From: Ceratodon purpureus
Lineage: Eukaryota > Streptophyta > Bryopsida > Pseudoditrichales > Ditrichaceae
Direction of reading: 5' to 3'
DNA length: 64,000 nucleotides
Assembly: GCA_014871385.1 (NCBI GenBank)
Contig: CM026428.1
Span: 82,153-146,152 of the forward strand
Shown here: positions 41,643-51,822 of the stretch, piece after piece
Numbering within the stretch: position 1 is the first letter of the stretch
Layout: the number at the start of each line of letters is the position of its first letter
Made by a program: the position numbers and the translations under genes
The notes under the pieces: model-generated
What the model was told of the DNA's origin: nothing
The model's database searches: none
The model's input: only the letters and a program-made list of their open reading frames with translations

Positions 41643-44600
41643 AACTATAAGAAACTCAAGTTTTTGATGTTTTTGATGATGTCTCAAAAAACTTATAGGC
41701 ATCGACAATGATCTCTTGCAAGCGCAATGACATCTTAGATAAGGCAAATGTCTAAAGGGACATCTCAAAAACATGAAGACAACTCTCTCTCTAAGACGTC
41801 TCAAGGTAATTTTGAGAGGGTAAAAAGTTTGCCACCGTGCTACGTGGGTGCGACGTCAACGACAACGACGACACATTAGTGCCAAATAGAGGATTAGTGC
41901 CACATGGCGATGAATTTCATCTTGATGTGGACTTTTACGTGTCCCGCTAAAATCTGACATGGTGGTGTCTAAATCCTACGTGAACTCGCAAAAAATGGAT
42001 GTTGGACTTGGGAAAAATGATGTCGCATGCGGTGTCAGCAGAGTTATCAGGGATTTTATGTTCGAATCATCTTTATGTTAGACATCACGTAAGACATGAG
42101 CGTGTTTTGCAAGACATCTTAGATGTCTTGGGTGATGTCTCCTAAAGTGTATACGTGTTTGTATTGGAGGATGTTTTAGAAGATGTCAGACATGTTATAC
42201 AAGACAGCACTATGTTGTACGTGACGCCGCAGTGGACATGTGGACGTTAGTATGCAAACATTCCAAAATTCTTAGGAACATTCCAATGTTGGTTGTTGAC
42301 TATATATTTTGAATTTATCTTGCACTTATGTAAACTTAAAGTTTTCATTTTACCAAGACATCTTGCTTTTTACTTGTCCAGAAATGTGTTAAAAGAAATT
42401 TTACAAGTTTCTGATCCAACAAAATTTTATAAAACCCCAATTTCATTTTTAAGACAAACAAAACATCTTACACTTGCGTCTAAATGCTTTTGAGTGTATT
42501 ACAAAATATGAAATTTTTGAAAGTACCTGAGCTTTTGAAAGAAAAAGAAAAAAATAATTCTATAATGAACATTATATAAGTTTAACCCCTAAAGGACCAT
42601 TGTCTTAGAATGGGCTTTTTTAGAATTTGAGCATGTACCTATGACTTCAATTGAGTTTTTTTGAATTTTTTTGTGAATGTAGGCCATAACAAGAACTTTG
42701 AGGGAATCTATTTTTTTTTTTTCAATTGGACATTTATAAAAAAATTATGATACACGAAGTGGAAAAAACTGTTCAATGGGCAATTCGGGCAGCCATGCTA
42801 AATACATCAATTATCACTAAAAATATTTCTATAAATAATTCATGATGTCATCTTTAAGGTTTCCCAAAAAAAAACGACTTTGAGTGCATAATGTTCACTC
42901 CACAAAATATCAAAATTTTCTCACCGTTTCGAGCAGTGTACTAAAAAAACTTCTCCTTTCCTTCATAAAAGTTAGAAAAAAATATCATTTTAGATTTTTT
43001 CTTTTTTTCAATGAAAATATGGACATCAATCTTTACTTTGATTGTTTGGATTGGGATTTATTGAATAATGGAATTTCTAGGAAAGAAATAAGATTTAGCA
43101 TTCTTATGTATTCAACTTCATAAAAATATTGTTTTCAACATGCTACACTTGACTTTTTGGTGTAATTTTTTTTATAAAATTACCTAAGTTAGTCTTCTTT
43201 GACATGCACCAAAACCCCCAAAATCCATAATGCAAAAAACCTTAAAAAAAAAGAGGTTAGAGTGTGTCAACCTAGTCAAAATTCTTGTCAAAAAAGTTTG
43301 TTTTTAAATTTCAATTGCTATAATCTTCTAATCTCTACGGCTCATTATATTGAAACTTCTTGAGCTCTCTATTACAATAGTCTAGTTGAAGATTTTACGG
43401 TTAGAATTAGAAAATAATGAATTTTTAGTCATTTATGCTTTTTACAGCGTTTTTTTGGTGAAACATATTCAAGGATCTTTAGGGCTTAATGATGGATATG
43501 GGGGTCTGCATGGAAGGATTTGCCAACTTCTTTGTTAGAATGCAAAACTTTGCTTCTTTTTTTAATCTTTTAAAACTTCATAAATAAAAATTGGTTGTAA
43601 AATTTAAAAAAAAAAATTGAACTAGTACAACTAAGTGACGCCTTCCATCAATGCCAAAAATTAAAGTTAAAAATAAAAAAATATGCAATCCAAATTAATG
43701 TTTATGTGATATATTAATGCCTTCTTGAAGTGAAAAAATGCACATAAAAATCAAGAAAGAGAAAAGAAGGTTGTGAAAGGAATTTTCAGTTATAATTTTT
43801 TCCAATTTACAAATATTTGAAGAGAAATTTGTTCGACATTTTTCCAAGTTTTTCCAAATAATTGAAGTTTTGATTTTAAAATATACGTTGCCAAAATTGT
43901 TCTCTAAATACTGCTAGAATACTTTTTGACGGATTATTAATCGGTCCTAACATTGAAGTTGAGAACTGAAGATATTGCTGCATTTCTTTCACAACGGCTC
44001 CAATGTCTTTGCACAGATCGTATAAGATGTCCACGGAAACATGTACTCCTTCCATCTCACTAAAAGAGCATGGTTTGCTAATAATAGCAGATTTAAGGAC
44101 GGTTCTAAATTTGGAAAACAAGTTGGACAAATTTAGAAATAAGTGGATAAATTTAGAAATAAGTTGGCCAAATTTAGAAACCACTCTTTTTTTGCGAGAC
44201 AGATTATTTTATCAAACCATACTCTTTCAGTGAGACGGAGGGAGTATATATTATCGTCATCATTGTCAATTGGATGTCTAAAGAAACATCGACGTAGAGG
44301 TACTATGACGTGTCATCTCATTAAATGTAGATTTTTTCTTGCCATGTAGATGAAGAGCTGTAAATTATAAATTTAATGATATGTACACATGTAATTTCAA
44401 ACAATTTTTTTAGAAAATTGCATTATATTATAAATGGCTACTTTTGGCAGCAGTACTATTTTAGTAATTCAATAATATTTTAATATTTTAATATATTATT
44501 GAATGAATCTAATTTTTTTTCTATATTTTAATATAAAATATTATTATTATATATTATTGAATTAATTAAGAATATATATGTAAAAAAGATTCAATATTAT

Positions 44601-45044
44601 AAAATTAACATTCCAAAATTTATAGTAATAAAAAATAATATTTTAATGAATAAAAAATGAAAGATGATTTAATAGGATGAAGCCTTTTCTCTTTTGCTCA
44701 TGGATATCGCTACTCAATATGTTGGTTTTTTTACATTTGAGCTACATTCTTCTTTGCATACCAGTAACTTTCAAACATTTATCCTTGATGAAACCATAAC
44801 TCTTTGCTAATGTAGCAATTTTTCATCTCTGGAGATGTTCTCCTAGACATCCATGTTTCTACAAACATCTTTGTGTTCATTAGCAAACACGGGTGTCTTC
44901 ATGCGTCTCCAATTCCAATTGTGTCCAAAAGACGTAGTAGACATCCTTAAGTCTTGCGAGACATCCTTGCAAGACATAAAGACATCAGAAAAGAAATTTT
45001 GTGTTTACAGAAAACATTACCAAAAACTTGGGTTTCTTATAGTG
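41643..45044 (+). mobile_element. Non-autonomous CACTA-type element (3.4 kb)
   Basis: The right end, read inward, is CACTATAAGAAACCCAAG. The left end is AACTATAAGAAACTCAAG, with the first C changed to A. Both ends are flanked by TCA (41640-41642 and 45045-45047), a 3-bp duplication as expected for CACTA elements. Subterminal zones (41680-42250 and 44840-45065) are full of AGACATC/GATGTCT words in both orientations, the usual pattern of TNPA-type binding repeats. The interior is AT-rich with no transposase. A Stowaway-like MITE is nested at 44046-44244. Confidence 0.78.
44046..44244 (+). mobile_element. Stowaway-like MITE (199 bp)
   Basis: Left end CTCCTTCCATCTCACTAAAA and right end, in inverted form, CTCCCTCCGTCTCACTGAAA, continuing to a shared ATGGTTTG. 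TA flanks both ends (44044-44045 and 44245-44246). CTCCCTCCGT is the hallmark start of plant Stowaway MITEs. It sits inside the CACTA-type element and is therefore younger than it. Confidence 0.85.
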
Positions 45045-45047
45045 TCA

Positions 45048-47300
45048 TGTGTTGAGACATGTCTAAGGTTTTTTTCTTTAAATCTTTGCAGCCCATCTAG
45101 ACAAAGATATCATGTTCAATTGTATAGCTAATGATTATAAAAAGATGTTTTATTTCTTTGTTGTTCAACGTTGAGCTCATGGAATTGTCCTAAAGTCTTC
45201 CTTTGAATCTTCTAAACGAGCACGCTGCAAGAATACCTTGATGGTGGCTTCTAAAGTTTCAATTTTAGAAACAAGAAAATTTGAACGACATTAGAATGTG
45301 TGGAAATAGATTTAACCATGCAGGCATGAAACGCACATCTATGTTTACAATCTTAGTCTTCAAAGCACACACTCTAATAAGTTTTTCTTCTTTGGCAACA
45401 ACATAGCAATGGCGCGTTTGATCCAGGTGTTTGATTTGAAGGATTGCATGCATTTAAGAAGGGAAGGATTCAAGCAAAAACATGTGGAGAGCAACCAGAG
45501 ACATGGTAGTTGTGGAGCTAAAGACTCAAGGGCTCATAGACCTTATATTTGATGAAGGAAATTAAATAGATAACTCGGTCTCATTTGATCAAATCATACA
45601 TTGTTTGTAGAGGAATCAAAATTAGCTTGGTTTTGAACCAAATGTTAATGTTCCTAATCAACATACACGTCCTTGCAAGATATAATATTGTTATTCCTAC
45701 AAGGTGGTTAATTTGACAATAGATAAGAGTTTGCAAATTTATAGTTTAAAGAAAAATTAAATGCAATGCTTACAATAGAATTTTACATGAGTTCAACTAG
45801 ATCACAAGTCATTGGATTATTCATGTTGAATAAAATATTATACAATTAATATTTATATGTATTATATTGTATTTAACTTATCCTATCATAATGGATTATT
45901 TTTGTAATTGTTAATGAATTTTATATTTTCATCACCTATCAAGGTGACCATTTGTCTAACACCCTGTAATTCAGCAAGTCTATGTGCACTTCAAATGATG
46001 CACTCCAAAAGCACCACCTCTAGCAACTTGTAGTTCATTTTATCAACTTAGTAGTTCATTTTATGCTAATCTTTTGCTAATTGCAATATATTATTCTTAA
46101 AGAAAAATTTTGGAGTGAGACAATTGAGTTACTCCATTTATAGGTCAAAAGTGATTTGACAGGGCATTTGATTAGAAAAGAGCAGCGAGCTCCAAGATAG
46201 GCGGGGAGTAGGTTAAGGATTAGGGTTAGAAATGAGTAGAGGCTATTGCTGCTTTATATAGGAGGGCTTTCAGTTAAAGTATAACAAAATGAAGCAGACC
46301 ATGCAAATGATAACACTCATAACAGGTGTAGAATTGAAGTTTGAATGTAGTTTCGAGCATTTGCAAAGCTTTTGCAATCAACTCCTACAATATTGAACTT
46401 ATATGGAAATCTAACAATTTGGACTTTAAAAAAAGAGTAGTTTCATGCTTGCTTAAATTGCCTCTTAAAGCATGTTCTCAAGAATAACAAGTATAATCTA
46501 CATACAATTTACTTTGGAATAAATACCAAAGAAAAGAAGGCTTTAGAAATTTGAAACATTCATATCCACTTATTATTCCAAGATGTAGGTTGTAAAACAT
46601 TGTCTTTTGGAATATCCTTATCTGCAATAATTTTGACTTTTTTATTTGAAATAAAGATTTTAAACTTTTGCTCCTCAATGTACATGTAGTGAGAGACATA
46701 TATACTACACTAGTCAATCCAATCTTTTTTCTAATGTACCTCTTTTTGAACTTACTGAGCAATGTTTTAAGACATTGTAGTAAAAATTAATACATTATTT
46801 GTATTTTGATATACACTGGATAGTCAATGCAAACCTACTAACAATAATTTTATATTAAAAAAGCCTTTTACAATTAGAATTCAAATATATGAATGTTGTA
46901 TTCTAAATGTTTACAAGATGTACCATAACATCATATACAATTCTACCCTAGATGTTTATAAGGTAAGTGCAACAATAGAAATATAAAAATAAATATAACA
47001 ATGCAATACTTATTTGACTGCTTCTCTTCTTTGTATTGAATCATCTACAATGAAACATGATGGTTTCTAATCTAAGTCTTTTTTTGGTGACAATCAAGAA
47101 CTTTAAGTATAATAACAAGTGAAATATCAAATCATTTGTAACTCAAGTTGCATCTATAGAAATATATGAATTTCTTCTATATCTTAAATAAATTGCCATT
47201 TGGTATGAAATTTCAATACCAAAGGTGAAAAGAACACCTTGTGAAGCGCCACCATTTTTATAGAAGAAGACCACATTGAGATTCTTATACTAATCGTTGG
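45048..47300. other. AT-rich stretch without a supported gene
   Basis: Short frames only and no recognised domain, RNA gene or element end. Confidence 0.5.
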
Positions 47301-48311
47301 ATTGTTGTGCTTTATCAAATATTTTGTTCTCTTGATACTTATAGTTACAAACACTTATGGCCCCTTCACACCTGGAGGTGTGGGCCACCGGTAAGCAACC
47401 GATTAACACTAGGGCTCCATATAACCCAAATTGTGTTCACATTTGTTGAAGGTGATCGAGATAAAGTGGGATCCGACGGGAAGGGTAGTGGAGAGGTATG
47501 GACGCATGGGTTCACATCTGAGTTGACATGGAGCGATAAATGTTTAGATGTGGGCCCGCCATGATGGGGCGTTCAGACCTCACGAAGAAGATAAGGAGTT
47601 CACTCCTTGGCGGGCATGTTGGATCGTCGATCAGGCATGGCAACGCGCAGGGTTAAGAAGAAATGCATGCTAGGGCATACTTCATCTCCCTCACAGTGTG
47701 TGTGATTCACAGCGTGTGTGCAACACAGACTTCATTTCCCTCACATGTTTGCAGTGTGCTTGTGCATCGTAAATGTTGCCCCAAGTGTACTATTGTTCGT
47801 TGGAGCGTGATCGTGTTCTGCACATGATCAGCGTCAATTTCCGCTGTGTGTGAGCGACCTTGTCGTGGTTTATGTATGAGCTCCCGAGGTGCTCAAGGAA
47901 GCCCGTTGTGACATGCACATTGCGATCATTCTGGAACCCGTGTCCTCCCAGTTGTTCCTCTGTGCCTTTTAGTCTTTCGGGGGATGGGATATCAGTGCAA
48001 CATGTCCGCGGAATGTTTGCAAATCATTTCCTTCCTGGTCACATGCCGCTGGAATTGGCAAGAGGTGATCTTTCCTTATCTGCGCTTCCACGCGAGAGAC
48101 CGCTGTGCACTCCGGGGGCGGTTATGGAGAATGCTTTGGGTGGCGCTTTCTCAAGTAAGTTCCATGAACCGACTTTCGATTCCTTCGGTACTCCCTGCAT
48201 TGCTTTCTGGTTGTTCCTTTTCAATTTCATTTGGTTGGCTTGATTTTCCATTCCCTTGTTGCTCTCGGAGTCGAAGTTCTGAGTCCACGTCTGTCGCCGA
48301 TTGAGTTTGGC

Positions 48312-49472
48312 ATGGCACCCTCCCCTGATCCCGCCAATGTGGCGCTCTTTCTCCCCTCATTTGACATTCTGCTCCAAAACGTCGTGGACATGATGTTAAG
48401 ACCAGTGGAGGTAGCACCACCGGATGGGGGGGAGGCCACTGTGGATGTCTTAGATGTCCATGAAACACTCCTGAGCATGAATACCATCATTGCCTCTGTG
48501 CTTCATGAATTCCGCTTGGCCCATGCGTCCACCCTCCTTGATATGGAACTGGGATGGTGGGTACTTTCAAGGTCAACATCGTGGTTCTTACGGTTTGTAT
48601 TGCAAGAATACAATGATAACATGTGGTTGGAAAATTTCAGAATGACAAAGGCTGCGCTATTTAATCTGACCAATTTGCTCCGTCCTCACATTGAGAGACA
48701 GAATAATCATTACCGCTAAGCAATTCCACCCATTGTTTGAGTGGCTTGTTGTCTTTTTAAGCTAACGCAGGGGGCAAGTCTGCACATTTGTTCGGAATTC
48801 TTTGCCATAGGGGCAAGTACAACCTCCGGGATCATTCGGGACGTGGTGAAGGCTGACAATGAAGAGCTCCGTGGTGAGATAGCTTGGCCAACTCAAAACA
48901 AACTTCAGGTCTCCATGGAGCAGTTTTGTGAGTTCTGAGGATTGCCTGGTGTGGTGGGCGCAATCGACGGCACTCACATCGATATTCGAAAGCCCACACA
49001 GAGTGCTGAAGACTACTACTACTTTAAAAGTGGTGGATTTTCAATACAGTGCCAAGCAGTTGTGGATCGCAAGAAAAGATTAATTGATGTTTTTGTTGGG
49101 ATGTCTAGCAGCACCAACAATGCAAGGCAGCTGAGGCGGTTGATGTTGTACCATAAAGCGCTTACAACAAATCTCTTCGACCCCGCCGATGCTATGGACG
49201 ACTTCATACCTTATCTCATCGGGGACCTCCATGTGACGTTGGTGCCCGACGTTGTGATGTGCTGTTGCATTTTCCATAACTTACTACTTAGTCAATCAGC
49301 AGAAGAAGTGGATTGCCTCCTTGAGATGTTGCAGAGGGAGGGAATGGCCCCGGCCGTTGACGACCATCCCCTCATGCATAGACCAGGGGAAGATCCGCCT
49401 GACAGAGACCAAGAGCGCGGCGATCGCAAGCGTGCAGAGCTGGCCGCTTTCCTTGTCCAGCAACGCATATGA
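48312..49472 (+). pseudogene. PIF/Harbinger transposase (DDE_Tnp_4), decayed
   Basis: Start MAPSPDPANVALFLP at 48312 leads into an N-terminal region ending SWFLRFVLQEYNDNMWLENF and LLRPHIERQNNHYR, followed by a TAA at 48718. The nuclease part begins near 48942: LPGVVGAIDGTHIDIRKP with the first catalytic Asp, then GGFSIQCQAVVDRKKRLIDV. Where the family has a second Asp (usually HD before AR.L) this copy reads TNNARQLRRL. The segment after YLIGD jumps directly to HVTLVPDVVMCCCIFHNLL, so the stretch before the catalytic Glu has been deleted. Stops at 48718 and 48936 confirm loss of function. Confidence 0.82.
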
Positions 49473-50047
49473 CGAGGTACATATGTACAAGCCGAACTCG
49501 GTTTTGTTGTTTTCTTGTTCTGTACCATGTGTATGTTTGATAAATTTTTGCTTCAAACTAAGGGGTCTTGATGTGGTTGTGTAGGGACTGTTGAAGGGAG
49601 ATGTTGGCCGCATGCAATTTACACGATGGGCTAGGTTGGGGGGGGGGGACACTTTACAGTAAGGGCTTCGATAAACTCAAGGTGAGCACCGGATGCATGC
49701 ATCCGTATTTTATTATAAAAATCGCTACGGTATAGAGGACTGCCATGCAGTTCACGTTGTTTTATTTGCCTACGCTTTGGAGTCCTTTGCGCAGTATAAT
49801 GAATACTGTACTCGGTCAGACTCTAACCTATGTGATGTCCTTCGTCTGTTGTGGGTGCAAGAGTCCCTGCCGTCGACCATGCAAGCTACATTGGAGGGCC
49901 GGGTTCCACAGTCGCAACATCGGCTGCATCCATGTCAGGAGACGGTGGCTCGCTTGGGAGGGATTGGTTGGAAGACGCCTTTGATATTGGGGGAGGTTTC
50001 ATCGGTGCCACGGTTTGGCCTATCGCACATGCAAGACTTGCAATCGC
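49473..50047. other. Region between Harbinger transposase and convergent ORF
   Basis: No gene clearly supported. Overlapping frames of 70-130 codons exist on the plus strand but with no recognisable domain. A run of nine or more G lies at about 49639. Confidence 0.4.
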
Positions 50048-50176
50048 CTACACCACAAGCTGCTGATTCATCAACCCCAGTCTAGCTTGTTCTTGTAAAA
50101 TTCTTGCATTTTCCATTAGCATACGATCTTGTTCTCTCTTGTACTCCAAGCTTTCACTGAAATGTGGGGAAGGTTC
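50048..50176 (-). pseudogene. C-terminal fragment of a coiled-coil ORF, cut by giant copy 2
   Basis: The minus-strand frame ending at 50048 reads SLEYKREQDRMLMENARILQ and closes with LGLMNQQLVV. Such charged helical tails occur in Myb-like partner proteins of PIF/Harbinger elements. It is convergent with the Harbinger transposase, so I infer it is that element's ORF1. Its upstream part is replaced at 50181 by the terminal repeat of giant copy 2. Confidence 0.4.
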
Positions 50177-50180
50177 GTAC

Positions 50181-50255
50181 GTGAGCGGAGAGCGTAGAGC
50201 GGAGAGCGGAGAGCACAGAATGGAGAGCACAGAATTGAGTTTAAGGAAAATTTTC
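50181..50255 (+). repeat. Terminal inverted repeat of giant element copy 2
   Basis: Matches 16110-16184 in reverse complement, with the same GGAGAGC-type words. The outer 28 bases equal the copy 1 right end. Confidence 0.9.
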
Positions 50256-50936
50256 AAAAGCAAAGTAGACCCTATAATTGTGGAAAATTACTAAATTAAG
50301 GCTTAATTTTAACACTTTTTTTAGAAAAAGAGTATATTACCGTGGAAATTAGAGATTATCTCTGGTAAGAATTTATTACGTTTATTCTCAAAGATACAAA
50401 TTAGGGCTGATGTCATGATGACGTCATGCGTACATTCCTTAAGATTTGTTATGGGTTTAGGCAAGATACAATGATCAGGCGTTAAGTTTAAGATCAAACA
50501 AATAATTCTTTCAGAAGATTCTGTAAATGCACAAGGGAAAAAACAAATTTGAAAGAACGTAAAGGAAGCAAGGTTTGAAAACTTCCTGGAATATTTCAAA
50601 ATTCGTGTATCATATCTTAACTGCTGAAACCAAAAAATACCTTCTTAGAGTCCTTGTCTTCATCGAAGATTACTCTCTCTTCCTAGGCAGCAAAGCATCT
50701 TCATTTGAGTGATACAACTAGGAGATTTTCATCATGAAACAACACTTGGTAAGCTGGGTTCCAGAGAAGGAGGTCACTCTTGGTTTCTTGAGCTTGTCTC
50801 TAGGTTGCGTATTTGGATAGTGACACAGTCCTTGGCCTGCTGTGTTGTATGCGAAGGTAGCGTAGGAGTTCGGGGATGTCAATCTGCAAGCTTGAGTGTA
50901 ACGTTTGAAGACTACAAGAATTCAGTGTGTTGCACG

Positions 50937-51308
50937 ATGCCGAAGGTGTGTAGTGCGAGATCGAGGAGGACGAGAGCGGCTGTAGGTTTGCCCCCAAAGG
51001 CACCGGCGAGTTATGAGGAGCTGCGGCCGTGGCTGCTGGAGGTGGAGCGCGCCAGGGAACGAGGCATGGACCTGCCACCGTTTAGGCACATCGGAAGCCT
51101 CCATGTTGGTGAAGGTGAATGGCGTTGGACAGTGCTTTGTATCAATGAGCATCTCCGTATTATGGAGTTGTCCCTTATCCCGTATCCCTTGCTTTCAAAC
51201 GTCGATAAGAATCCAGTTGTTCAGCTGCCCGAAGTGATCATATCGGATGGCGAAACTTGCTGGTTCGATATGGACAAGAGTTGGACTGTATATCCTCCAA
51301 AGGATTAG
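50937..51308 (+). CDS. Cargo gene of copy 2 only, unknown 123-aa protein
   Basis: ATG at 50937 (MPKVCSARSRRTRAAVG) to TAG at 51308. The N-terminus is basic. The rest is a compact globular-looking sequence with WLLEVERARERGMDLPPF, a GEWRWTVLCINEHLRIMEL core and a Trp-rich end (ETCWFDMDKSWTVYPP). No family is recognised. It is opposite in direction to the methyltransferase gene. It is absent from copy 1 and is flanked by imperfect direct repeats (50588-50609 and 51470-51491, 20 of 22 identical). This suggests gain by insertion or loss from copy 1 by recombination. The frame is open upstream to 50709, so a longer N-terminus or a first exon is possible. Confidence 0.5.
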   Translation: MPKVCSARSRRTRAAVGLPPKAPASYEELRPWLLEVERARERGMDLPPFRHIGSLHVGEGEWRWTVLCINEHLRIMELSLIPYPLLSNVDKNPVVQLPEVIISDGETCWFDMDKSWTVYPPKD

Positions 51309-51822
51309 TACTGTGAAGTCTAGCGGGGTGTTCGAATACAATCCTTAAGATTTGGTCATTTATTGGATCTAGATACGAGTATTCCAGCATGATGGTTTTA
51401 GATAATATAGATGATTCTAGAAATAAGAGAACTCGAAACCAACTAAAACAAATGGTCTTAAAAGTTCGTGGAATATTTCAGAGTTCGTGTACAGTAATGG
51501 AGTAGCAGAAACCAAGATGTACACCAAGTCAAGAATAGGTAACATGGCTATGCAAATGTGGGATTTTGAATGAGTAAAATATAAATAACAGCACAATATT
51601 ATATTTGAGCCTTTCTTTTGTAACATTTCATTCTTCATATTATTTTTTGAGCATTACAGTTGTGACATTTCATCCTTTACAAACACGGAGAGAAATTGGA
51701 TATGAGAATCATAACAAGTTCAGGTTTAGGGTAGTAGAGTAGACGAAGGATTACCCAATGAACTCCAATTAAATCAAATCAAATCAAATGAAAACAACAG
51801 TAGACCGAAGCCTACTTCAAAC
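51309..51822. other. Spacer between cargo gene and methyltransferase gene, copy 2
   Basis: Non-coding and AT-rich. It contains the second direct repeat (51470-51491) and the 3' flank of the minus-strand methyltransferase gene. Confidence 0.5.

Noticed and set aside
47307..48243. ORFs upstream of the Harbinger transposase
   Set aside because: Short overlapping frames with no recognisable domain. A hairpin near 47360 was considered as an element end, but no matching end or duplication was found.
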